DNA of 64,000 nt. Origin: Yamagishiella unicocca (lineage: Eukaryota > Chlorophyta > Chlorophyceae > Chlamydomonadales > Volvocaceae). The translations under genes were made by a program, and so were the position numbers. Below the pieces are notes generated by a model. The model was not told the origin of the DNA and did no database searches. It was given only the letters and a program-made list of their open reading frames with translations. Positions 54,973 through 64,000 of this stretch are shown here, in pieces. Location: NCBI GenBank assembly GCA_003116995.1, contig BDSL01000071.1, positions 496,001 to 560,000 of the forward strand, written 5' to 3'. Position 1 is the stretch's first letter, and each line of letters opens with the position of its first letter.

Positions 54973-56463
54973 CATTTCCCAGCCGTTTCGTCAGCCGCGG
55001 CGTCGTTTCCCCTTCATTCGCTCCTTGGAAATGTCCCGAGCACGCCCGCGCAGCAGACTGCTCCTGATGGCAACAACTCCCGTAACCACTACATGAATGA
55101 CTACCCGACATCCGCGGCGCAGCTGCCGCCGGGTCCGGCTGCGACGATACCCCATCGTCACCACGTCAGCAATGGCGGAGCCTTTGTTACGGGCTCTCCG
55201 CCTGGAACGCTGGGCGGTTCTCACACGCAGCCTGCCAACTGCGGTCTTGCGGCTCACGGCTGGTGCGTCGCGAATGTAAATGTCTATCGTCGTGATTGTT
55301 GCGTCATGTGGGTCATAGCGTACTGTAAGCCCAGGGCCACCTTAACCGCGAAAGCCTGACCTGCGCGTTCCCCTTCTCTGTACCCGTCGTATACCACTAC
55401 GCCGGCGCACAACATCGCGTCGGCAATACCGTACAACAGCTACCGCATCATCGGGCCGGCGCGCATCACCAAGCGCGGCGAGTGTCTGATCGCTCGCATG
55501 CTGCCCGGTTCCCGTCTGGAGCTGCTCAGCGGCGGCGGGCCCGCCACACGCGTCCAAGCGACCAGCGGGCCGCCGCCTCAGCCATCTCAGCCGCAGCAGC
55601 GACAGGCCCCGTCGCCATCAGGTGCCGGCCGTGCTGTCACCGCCGAAGCGGCCGCTGCGCGCCTCTGGGCAGAGTACGGCGACGTCCAGTGCGCCTGCAC
55701 CAGCGAGGAGGAAGGCAGCGCCAGCGACGACGGGGCCGTCACGGAGTGCGTCCTGGTCGCGGCGTACGTGGAGTTGGGGGGAAGCGCATCGAGTGTGGAC
55801 ATGGTGAGGGGGGTTTGAAAAGAATCCGCGAATCCACGGCCGACAAACCGAGGGCGGTGAAGGTGATGGTGAGGGGGGGGAGAGGAGGAAACCCGGTTAC
55901 ACGACATAGGATACGGAGAGCAGAAACTAACTGGGGGTGAGGGTTGCAAGGAAAACTGGGGGTCAGGGAGGGAGAGGGGGAGGCACGGGGTGATAACCGA
56001 GGAGAGCGTGGGAGTCCGGCTGTCCTGCTCGGGTTGGAGAGGTGCTGGGTGCCCCATGCACACACTAGTCCTAAAGGTTTGGGGCGCTTTGGAGGGCGAG
56101 GCTGGGGGACTATCCAAGGCGAGGAAAGACGTGGGGCACCCGTGACAGATGGTGGGGGAGGAGAAAGTACCAACTTCGGAACGTCATGCGGTAGGCAGTA
56201 GGCGACGCCAAGGTCGCGCACACTTCTATAATTACTGCCGGCGGCCTCCCCACCAACCTGCCGGCCGGGGTGCTTGTCTTAACCACCGCAACCAACCGCC
56301 GCCAACCGCCTGACAGGTGGATCTCGCCCTGCAGCCCGCGGTTCACCACCACAACGGCCGCACCTATCTGTCCGTACGGAACCTCCCGCCAACCGCCATC
56401 ATCACTCTGGGCGCCGACGGTGACCTCAGTCACCCAGTCAATGTCACGCCGCCTCCGTCCTGA
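54973..56463 (+). CDS. Unrecognised protein, C-terminal exons (5' end unresolved)
   Basis: The last two exons are well supported. The frame open to 55803 encodes ARITKRGECLIARMLPGSRL, a Gln/Pro/Ser linker, and an acidic region followed by AVTECVLVAAYVELGGSA. The donor GTGAGG at 55804 joins in phase to the acceptor at 56316 and exon 56317-56463, which encodes VHHHNGRTYLSVRNLPPTAI and ITLGADGDLSHPVNV and then stops. An upstream exon of about 54973-55264 (with NHYMNDYPTSAAQLPPGP and GSPPGTLGGSHTQPANC, donor GTGCGT) can join in phase to an acceptor at 55439, but this link is weak and the start codon is not known. Alternating beta-strand-like segments suggest a globular C-terminal domain. No function is proposed. 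Confidence 0.45.
55875..55930 (-). repeat. Dispersed element B copy in the last intron of the unrecognised gene
   Basis: aacccggttacacgacatag with ggatacggagagcag is the reverse complement of element B. It is antisense, about 70 bp inside the donor, and its C-rich end faces the exon. Confidence 0.75.
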
Positions 56464-58761
56464 GCTGTGGCGGTGGAGATCGTCGGTCCGGCGCCGGTGC
56501 CCTAATGTGGGTCCGTAAATAGCTATAAATACAATGACAGGATGCCTCCGATCTTGAATGCTTCGACGATGGGACAGCGGTTTTCATTTACAGTGCTTCC
56601 GTAGTGGAAATGTACCGAGTTGATACTCACAATCAGCTGCGATGGTTGGCCGTATTGGCTGACGATCTTCCCGATGCATCCGCACGGCGTCGACGAAACC
56701 TCGTTGCAAAGCGTCGTGTGTTATGACCAATAGCAGCCATTGGAACACAATGCATCTTGACATAAGGCCTCCTGACCATGGGAGCCGGAATGCCGTACGA
56801 GGTCACGTGCATGAGTTTGCAGTGGCCCAGACCAACTGTCTGTGAATGGCTGCGGCAGGGCGAGTGCGACCTGCAGCCGTAGTTACGGAGGAGAGCCTTT
56901 ACACCCCTAGCTTGTTCGGCAATGGTTCGGTGCGCAATCTTGTTTTGTTCAGGCTGTACATAGGACGAGGCGGATACATGCCGTACTCATTGTACGAGCA
57001 CGCGTATTCTTTTGTTGTACTCTAGTTGCTGCCACCTGCGTGTCGGGGAGGTCGTCACGCTCGACGCATGACTAGCTGTTGCTTGACGCTGCCCGCGCAT
57101 TGGCCGGAGTCATGTCCTATGTGGGCGAGGTGTCGTACGTGCTGACGTGTCACGGCGGCCGGTGGCTCCTCTCGACAAGGATGGCTCGTCTCAAGGAGTT
57201 TGGAGCGGGGGAAAACCCGTTATGGAAGGTTTGAGCATTTTTCAGCCCTCTTGGGACCCTTTGGGTCCATGGGGTCGAGAGCCGTGTACGGAAGAGCGGT
57301 GAAGGCCCTTCGCTCCCCAGCAGGCTCCACAGTTGCCGTCGTTGCCGACTACGCCCTTTGTCGGGCACGTGGTACGTAGTGGGCCGCGGCGGCTCGAGAC
57401 CGTTATGGGGCACATACCCAGGCAACGCATAGCACACGCAGCACATTAGTTGTCGGTTAGCCACAGCGGTTGCGAGCATATGTGGTTGCACGTGGCTGCT
57501 GCCGAGGGACACCAACAACGGTGCGTTGGTTACTGACGAAGTTGAATTGAGCGAATATTTGAGCCGTTTGTGCTTTCGAGTCGAGGTTCGAGGAGGTTGA
57601 GCTGTGTTTCTGTACATAAACCCACAGCCTGGCAGGCTGGAGCGCAAAGGAGACGCGGATTTGTGTAGTCGCAAAGGAGACACGGGTTCCGTGTAGGGTC
57701 CGCCTATTGTACAGTTCGCCTATTGTACAGTCCTAAACAGGAGCGGTGTTGCTTTTGCCGTCTCGTATGCGCGTGTCTCCAAAGCACAGGTGTGCACGCT
57801 CGTGTTGACGGGTGTCGTACACAATATGCCTGTTGCGGTTCCGTCGCTGTCGCGACCTGCTGATGTGTATGTGCGCACGTGTATGCTAGGGCGGATGCGG
57901 ATGCACCCGGGCCCCAGAGGGGTTGTTACTGAACTGAAGCAATCGGGGTGCTTGTTTTATTGAACTGAGATTTTTTGAACTGAAACTGCTGGGGTGTGTG
58001 GGCAGCGGCGCCGTTTTTGGGGCCGGCCCGCGCTGCACGAGCGGAGCGGACTTCGCCGAGGGAGGAGCTCAGGGACCTGGACACCGCAGGCTGCTGACGG
58101 TGGCTGGGCCTCTTATTGCTGCTGGCTGACAAGGGCGGAAATTGCTGTGCCGGGTCGTGATGCGGCGGCAAGTCGCAGCGGTCTGATCTCGCGGCCCGCC
58201 GCTGCCTGCTGCAGTTCAACTGCAGGCAGCACATCCTCGATGCAATAGCACATAGCACGCCTCGATGGGACCTCAGGGACTCACACGAGCTCCGGCGGCA
58301 CGCACGGGCTCGGCCCATGCAAGCGGCGCGGGTGCGAGACGACAACCTGGTTTGGCAGCTCGAACGAGGGCATCCGTTGTGCTGACAGACATTTGTTTGT
58401 GCTCGACTGCCACGCCTTGCAAAAATAAAAGCTCTTGTGAAATCATCATAACAGGGTATAGAGCCGCCGCACGGCCACTGCCCGGTCCACGGGCAATGCC
58501 GGCGACGGGGCTGTCGTCTGCATAGACGTGAGTGGACGTGCATCGACGACACGTTCCATCCTCCCTGCCACGACGCAAAGGCGCAATTCCTCCTGCGGGT
58601 CCGTTCTTCACTGTCTTCACACAGGAGGCAACGATTACAACAAGGAGGCAACCGACTATGGCCTCCGCATGCATGCGTTCGGGTCCTTGCAGGCGATGAT
58701 GGTGCTTACCACCCCGCCCCCCCCATTCCCCTACGACCTTCCGTCTTTCATATATCATCAA
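56464..58761. other. 2.3 kb without a recognised gene
   Basis: Several frames are open on the minus strand (57150-57683, 57926-58651) but show no conserved motif or codon logic. Tandem cctattgtacagt (57704-57732) and other short duplications are present. The right end should contain the 3' UTR of the LON-domain gene. Confidence 0.35.
58635..58639 (-). terminator. Possible poly(A) signal (TGTAA, minus strand) of the LON-domain gene
   Basis: TTACA on the plus strand, about 250 nt beyond the stop at 58887. Confidence 0.4.
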
Positions 58762-58850
58762 CCCAGTTCTCCAGCATGCATCTCAAAACGTCTGTTCCGA
58801 ACGGTTTTTTCTGGCATCCACGGGTCTTCCTCGAAACCCCGTTCCCCTGT
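58762..58850 (+). repeat. Dispersed element A, near full-length copy just after the LON gene stop
   Basis: It starts cagttctccagcatgcatct and ends gcatccacgggtcttcctcg plus aaaccccgttccc. It is antisense to the gene and faces the last exon (58887) from its 3' side, that is, inside the predicted 3' UTR. Confidence 0.85.
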
Positions 58851-58886
58851 ATCTCCCCCCCTGTATCCCTTAATCCCTCCCGCCGC

Positions 58887-61441
58887 TCATATCGTCTTGA
58901 TTGCGCACTTGGCTGCCAAGCTGGACCTGGCCGCCGCCATGGCCTCCAGCGCCAGGTCCAGTCGCTCGCCCACATCCCGTGTGTCCATCGCGAGCAACCG
59001 AGACCGCACGATGTGCATCCGCTCCTGCGGGAAGGGAGACGAGGGCAGGGGGAGGGACAGAGAGGGAGGTTGTTGTTCTTGTTGTTGTGGTGATTGTTGT
59101 TGTGGTGGTAGTGGTGATTGTGGTGGGTGCTGTTGGGTGGCGGTTGGGGGATTGGCAGATGGTGCCTGTCCCCCTGTCGTCGGGCCGCACCCTCTCACCT
59201 CAGTCGTGGAATGAGGCAGCCACTGCAGCGCGGCCCAAGACAGCCGCACCGCTTCCTCCGGATCGAACACCTCCTCCTCCTCCTCCGTGCCCCCCACTGC
59301 ACTGCTAGGCGAGGCGCCTCCTCTCCCCGTTCCCTCAACAGACGGCTGCGATGACCCCACTGCCGATGCCGCTGCTGCTGCTGCTGTCGAGGTGCTGGAG
59401 GAGCTGTTGACGACGCTGCTGCTGCTGCTGTCGCTGCTACTGCTAGCCTCATGGCCGGCGTCGGTCGCCGTACTCGAGGCCGCGGCCGCCTCCGCGCTGG
59501 CGGCGGCGGCCTGCTGTATCCCTGGAGTGATGGGTGCGGCGTAGAGCCACCGCATAGCCTGCTGCAGCGCCGCCGTTTCATCGCAGCGGAACTTGGATGC
59601 CAAGTTTTGAACGTCCTGTACGGCGCCGCGGCGTTGTTGGTTTCGGAGGGTGGTGGATCCTAATCGGGATGTTTGGTTCGTTTTGGTGGTTGGTTGCAGG
59701 TGGTCGATAGCGGCACGCTGGAAGTCGATGCATGTGCGCCCTGTGCCGGCATCCGTCGTGATGCCCTGGGGTCATGTAGGGTCGTGCAGGGCTTTGCAGC
59801 TTGCGACTGTGCTGCTGTGCTGCGGTGCTGCAACGCCTCCAACCCCTCCGTCCGTTTTTCCTCTTCCCCCCATCCGTCCACCCGACCCCACCCTACCCAC
59901 CTTCATGACCTCCTGCAGCTGCGCCACCTTGGACCGCAGCACCGCCTCCTCCCCGGCGCTGCACCCGGACGACTGGTCGGGGAGAGGGTAGACCTGCGCG
60001 CGTGTGTGTTTTGACACACGGAGGGAAGCAGGGGGAAACAAACAGGGGGGCGCGTGGAGGGTTGCCTTTCCCCCCATCATGCGCAGGCACATGCTGCAAC
60101 AACCAGCTGGCCCATGGGCCAGCAACCACCGCCCCAATCCCAACCGTAACTGCAACCGTCATTCTGCTGTGCCCTCCGGGCGCCGGCCGCACCTGCGCTC
60201 GCATGTACGGCCCCGTCTGCGGCAGGCCGCTGATGCCCAGCCTCGCCTCCCCGCGTAAGCGCACCAGGTATCCCCCCGTGTAGGGCTTCGCACTGAGCAC
60301 CTGGGGGATTCGAGGAAGACCCGTGGATGCCCGAAAAACCCGTTTAGAATAGACGTTTTGAGATGCATGCTGGAGAACTGGGTTGGGCATACTAAAGCCG
60401 AAGTTCGTAATATGACCTTTGGCGGCTAAGCTAAAGCGGCTACGGCGAGACCTGGGGGAGGGGCGAGGAGGGGTTACTAGCTATGCCACGGGGGACTGGC
60501 AAGGAGAAGCTACTAGCTACGCCGCCAAGGGGTGTTTGAGGGAGGGTGTGAGGGGGTAATTAATGATGGGTGGGGTAGTGCGGGCTGTCGAATCTGCTGG
60601 TGTCGGCGGTGGAGCGGTCGCCGGAGGCCATGCGTAACCACTAACGGACAACCGCTACAGGTACCATGTACGGTGGCCCTGAAGAAGTGGAGCCCCTGGA
60701 CCCTCCTGTCCTCTCGTACGTTCTCCTGTCGTACCTGAACCAGGCAGCCGCACGACAGCGAGAAGTTGTATCCACCCACGAAGGCCCCGGGGCCCGCGTC
60801 CGCCTCGGTCGCCTCGCCCATAAACGGCTCCAGAACCGCGGTGGCCATGAGCCGGTGCTCCGAAGCCAGGCACTCGTCCACCAGCGAGATGAAGTGCGGC
60901 TCGTACAGGTGGAGCGTCTTAGTCATGCCTGCAGGGTCGCGGAGCGGGAGGGACGAAGGGGGAGGGGGCCGGTGGGGGGTTGGCAAAGGCTCACAGGGCA
61001 AAGGCTCCAGGGGAGGGTGGCGTGCTGGGAAGAGGCCCGGGTGGGGTCCTCACGACGTCGGTTGCGGCGGCGGACGGTATCATGACGTATGGGTTTTGGG
61101 GAAAGGAAATAATGGCGGGTCGAGAGGTTTAGGGTTTATGATGGAGCTAAGGCCGCCCGGCATTCCCACTGGGGCGGTGTGGGGCTGGGTGTCATCCTCC
61201 CCAAAGGCCAAGGCAACTCCGTCGCACTACCAGATAACGGCAGACGAGCATATCCTGCATCGCAGCCATCACCATCGCGCCATTCCATAGCTCCGTTTGA
61301 AAGTGCCCATTGACCGAATAAGCATTCGCCCGCAGCCAAGGGCTGACCCCGCCGCACCTGGCAAGAACACGCCGATTGGCTGGACTGGAAACAGCGGCAG
61401 CTCGTGGGGAATAGTCGTCTGGCTCGACGCCGCGGCAAGGC
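58887..61441 (-). CDS. LON substrate-binding-domain protein (partial model, 5' exons missing)
   Basis: The LON N-terminal domain is the substrate-recognition part of Lon proteases and also occurs alone in plant plastid proteins and in cereblon. Six exons join in phase: 61358-61441, 60735-60928, 60193-60300, 59901-59993, 59199-59615 and 58887-59024, giving 343 residues. The domain opens with ELPLFPVQPIGVFLPG, joins across the intron to MTKTLHLYEPHFISLVDECL, then GPGAFVGGYNFSLSCGCLVQ, a YLVRLRGEARLGISGLP block and PYMRAQ. The C-terminal helices follow (ALQQAMRWLYAAP; RLSWAALQWLPHSTTE; LALEAMAAARSSLAAKCAI) and stop. There is no AAA+ or protease domain. A Ser/Ala/Glu-rich insertion of about 80 residues sits in exon 5. 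The exon before 61441, probably encoding a transit peptide, was not found. Low-complexity frames up to 62100 are not convincing. Confidence 0.82.
60303..60387 (-). repeat. Dispersed element A, near full-length copy ending at a LON-gene acceptor
   Basis: ggattcgaggaagacccgtg, gatgcccgaaaaacccgttt, agacgttttgagatgcatgc and tggagaactgggttgg. On the gene strand it is sense, and its C-rich end forms CCCCCAG, the acceptor of exon 60193-60300. Confidence 0.9.
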
Positions 61442-62342
61442 CTGCGACGGCGAGTAATGGTCGGCAATTCGGTCGGCCGCCGCGAAAGGCGCGCAGAGCG
61501 GGGACCGCGCTCCTTACATGGTTTGAGTTTTCGTAAGCAGCGAGACCGAAGAGGCTGCCTAGCGGGAGCTGCGCCGGTGCGAGCTGCGCCCGCGGGCCTC
61601 GTCAAATGGGATCGCATTTGCCTGACAGTACAGAAATCGACTCAAAATGAAATGGGCTAATAATATGAAAATTAGTCGAGGTTGCGCTTGTAGGCGATGG
61701 GCAGTTCAAGGGAACGTGTGGCTAACAGACTCGCAACCGAAGCGTCGGCCGAGCAAGGTCCAGGTTTTTGCATCCAGCTCTGACAGCGGTTTTTCCACAG
61801 TCGTCGGCAAAATATACAAAGAGGCTTGCGACACTTAACGCGAGTTCGTGGCTCCAGAAACTGTGGCATTCGGCGTCTGTGTACGACAGTCGCTGATCAT
61901 GAGCCTGCAGAACAAACTGCGCTCTGCGCAACATTCCACGCCCTCTGCTGCGGAGCGCCAAAAGCTGGCGGAACAACCTCTGCACCAAGCAACGCGACAC
62001 GCTTCCACCGTCCCGGAGGCAGTGAAGGTTCGTTTGGAACGACGTTCGGTACGACGCAAAGCGGGCAGAGCAAGCCGCACTGGGCCACATCCTCCCGGCA
62101 CGCAATCATTGCACATTACAACAGTATCGTACGAGATTACAACAGGACAACATTAATCGGATGCCCGGACTGTGCGTGGCCCGCCATGACACGCGTCCCC
62201 CCCCCGATGCAATGTGAGATTAAGAGTACAGGTGCGGGCGAGCTTCCAGCAATACACATCGCCGGCGGTTTAGGCCGACAAACAAACAACCACCAACATC
62301 AACGGCCTCGCTTCCTAGCACCATAGCTTCCGCGTGATGTCT
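61442..62342. other. Region between LON-gene exon and SIM-protein gene
   Basis: No exon is supported. It probably contains the 5' exons of the LON gene and the 3' UTR of the right-hand gene. TTACA on the plus strand at 62116-62120 and 62137-62141 gives two minus-strand TGTAA motifs about 205-225 nt after the stop at 62343. Confidence 0.4.
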
Positions 62343-62678
62343 TCATGTGAGGTCAACGACATCGCCGTCATCATCGCCGGCGGCCACAGCTGCCCCCACC
62401 ACCGGTGCAGCCTGCGCACGTGCTGCCGCCGCCGGTCCCCACCCGGATACTGGTGGTTGGGTGATCGGCGGTTGAGGATCAACGTTACCCCCGGCATCGT
62501 CATCCTCGTCATCCTCGTCCAGGGTCAGGTCAACATGGTCCGTGGCGGCGGCGGTGGCGGTGGCGGCGGTGCCACCAGCAGCAGCCGCTGCAGCGGCGGC
62601 CGCACCGCTGCCGCCGTCACCTGTGTTGCAGCGTTTGGACGGCGACCCAAGCACGTCACTATCGCCCGGCCCCGGCCG

Positions 62679-62713
<35 letters not shown>

Positions 62714-64000
62714 GCGGACCGCCAGCGATCCCGGCGCTTCCTGCGGCCCCCGCCGCCGCCTCCACCGGACCAGCTGGCGCGTCCGCCGCCTCCGCGATTC
62801 CGTCGCCGCCGCGGCCCCACTCGCTGTGCCCCGCCGCCGCCGCCTGCCCGTCCGCCGCCTCATGCTCGTCGCGGCTCTTGCTCTTCTTCCGCTGAAGCGG
62901 CGTGACCGCCGCCGCCGGCGACGGGGGTCCCGTGGGTCGGTCCGGAAACAGATTCCGCAGCAGCCTCGCCCGCCGGGCTGACGCGGGCTCCCGGTCCTGC
63001 TGCTCCTGTTGGTGCTCCTGTTGCTGCCCCTGCTGCTCCTGTTGGCGCGATTCAACTCGCTGCTGGGCCACTGCGCAGTCGCCCTCCCCCTGCTCGGTCC
63101 AACCCCGCGCACCACCCCCTCGCTCCTCACAGCCCCTGGCGCTGGCGGCGGCCGCGCGCCTGGGCTTCACGGCCGATCCCACTGCCTCCTCCTCCTCCTC
63201 CTCCTCCTCCTCCCCGGTTGTGGCCACTACGGGGGGGGTACCCGTACCCCGCCGGGGGCCCCTGGTTACGACCGCACCCACGGGGCTGTCCGTCAAGTCC
63301 ATCACCTCTACACCCGAACTGGTGCCCCCGGACCCACGGGTCGGCTCCAGCCGCTGCCGAGGACCCGCCCCCGCAGCCGGCGGCCCGAAGCTCCCCCCGG
63401 CAGCCGAGCCGCCCCTGCCGCCAGCCGCGGCGGCGGTAGCGCTGACGCCGGCGGCGGAGGTGTCCGGCCCGGGACCTGTCGGCAAGGGACGAAAGGGCCG
63501 CTCGGCGGCTGGCGCCGCCGCCGCCGCTGTCGTTTCATGCCGCACGGCACGGCTGTCTGGTCGCGGGTTCCCCTGCTGAGGCCCATGCTGCTGTAGTTGG
63601 TCGTGGTCGTGGTGGTTGTGGTGGTTGTGGTGGTTGGGGTGCTGATATGGCTGGCCACGGGAGGCCCGCCCGGGTGGCTGGGTCGCGGTGGCGAGCAGCT
63701 CGTCCAGGGACGTCGGGATGACGTCATCCAGGTCCTCGTCGTACACTGCGCCCCTGCCCTCCGCCCGCATGGCTTCGGAGCCGCCGCCGCCGCCCTGCCC
63801 CAGGCTGTCGTCGACGTCGACGTCGCCCCACAGCGGCATCATGGCGCCAGCGCCCCTCCGCCCGCCAGCGGCGGCGCCCCTGTTGTACAGCCCCCCGGCC
63901 ACCGCCGCCACGTCAGCGTCGGCGTCAGCGTCGGCGTCGCCGGCCCCCGACCCATGGTTCCCCTGCGTCATCTGGAAGTCCATCTCGTCGTACTGTACAT
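62343..64000 (-). CDS. Low-complexity protein with three SUMO-interaction motifs (partial, runs off the right edge)
   Basis: The minus-strand frame is open from the window edge to a TGA at 62343-62345, at least 550 residues; an ATG at 63981-63983 lies in frame, but coding may begin outside. I do not recognise a family. Three hydrophobic-plus-acidic motifs of SUMO-interaction type are visible: EVMDLTDSP, HVDLTLDEDDEDDD and DDDGDVVDLT at the very C-terminus. There are also a His/Asn-rich patch (NHHNHHNHHDHDQ), a poly-Glu tract, a poly-Gln tract of ten residues (CTG run at about 62683-62712) and a basic cluster LQRKKSKSRDEHEA. Most of the chain is predicted disordered. Tandem SIMs are typical of SUMO-targeted ubiquitin ligases and genome-maintenance scaffolds. 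A RING or other catalytic domain would have to lie beyond the edge. Confidence 0.6.

Noticed and set aside
57150..57683. 177-residue minus-strand frame
   Set aside because: No motif, no bias typical of coding DNA here, and no splice logic; probably a chance frame.

Overview
The window looks like nuclear DNA of a chlorophycean green alga of the Chlamydomonadales (Chlamydomonas/volvocine) type. The evidence is GC-rich coding sequence, genes cut into many small exons with GTGAGT/GTGCGT donors and TGCAG-like acceptors, Ala/Gly/Pro/Gln-rich insertions inside conserved domains, TGTAA poly(A)-type motifs after several stops, and many minisatellites. Exon models were built by hand from reading frame, splice sites and phase. 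Most chains below join in phase from start to stop; unresolved ends are stated. Products are named from recognised family motifs, not from a database search.

Left part (1-11.3 kb): a broken 5' copy of the complex I 24-kDa subunit gene runs into retrotransposon debris, where one LINE 3' end is interrupted by a second, oppositely oriented LINE fragment between two 99-bp direct repeats. Next come ALG14 (+, N-glycan assembly) and an oxysterol-binding-protein-related gene (-).

Middle (11.3-31 kb): a large FG-repeat nucleoporin (+), CRIPT (+), the SPRY subunit of the COMPASS H3K4 methyltransferase (ASH2/TRAUCO, -) diverging from the U1 snRNP factor PRP39 (+), then a small BTB/POZ protein (+). Most of these are housekeeping nuclear genes: pore, chromatin, splicing.

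31-44 kb: an APH-fold small-molecule kinase of the hydroxylysine-kinase type (-), then a 16-exon gene (-) in which successive phase-0 exons each encode one copy of an LEA-like module of about 22 residues, between predicted membrane segments.

44-64 kb: a LINE with an intact reverse transcriptase (-), diverged repeats and a foldback sequence, an HNH-nuclease-like gene with an in-frame stop (-), an unrecognised two-exon C-terminus (+), a LON substrate-binding-domain protein (-), and the 3' part of a gene for a low-complexity protein with three SUMO-interaction motifs (-), which runs off the right edge.

The most interesting pattern is a family of short dispersed elements ending in a GGGTCTTCYTCG-like core followed by C-rich sequence. 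They occur in introns, and once just after a stop codon. Their C-rich end points towards the nearest modelled exon: sense orientation near acceptors, antisense near donors. This suggests introner-like or splice-proximal mobile elements.
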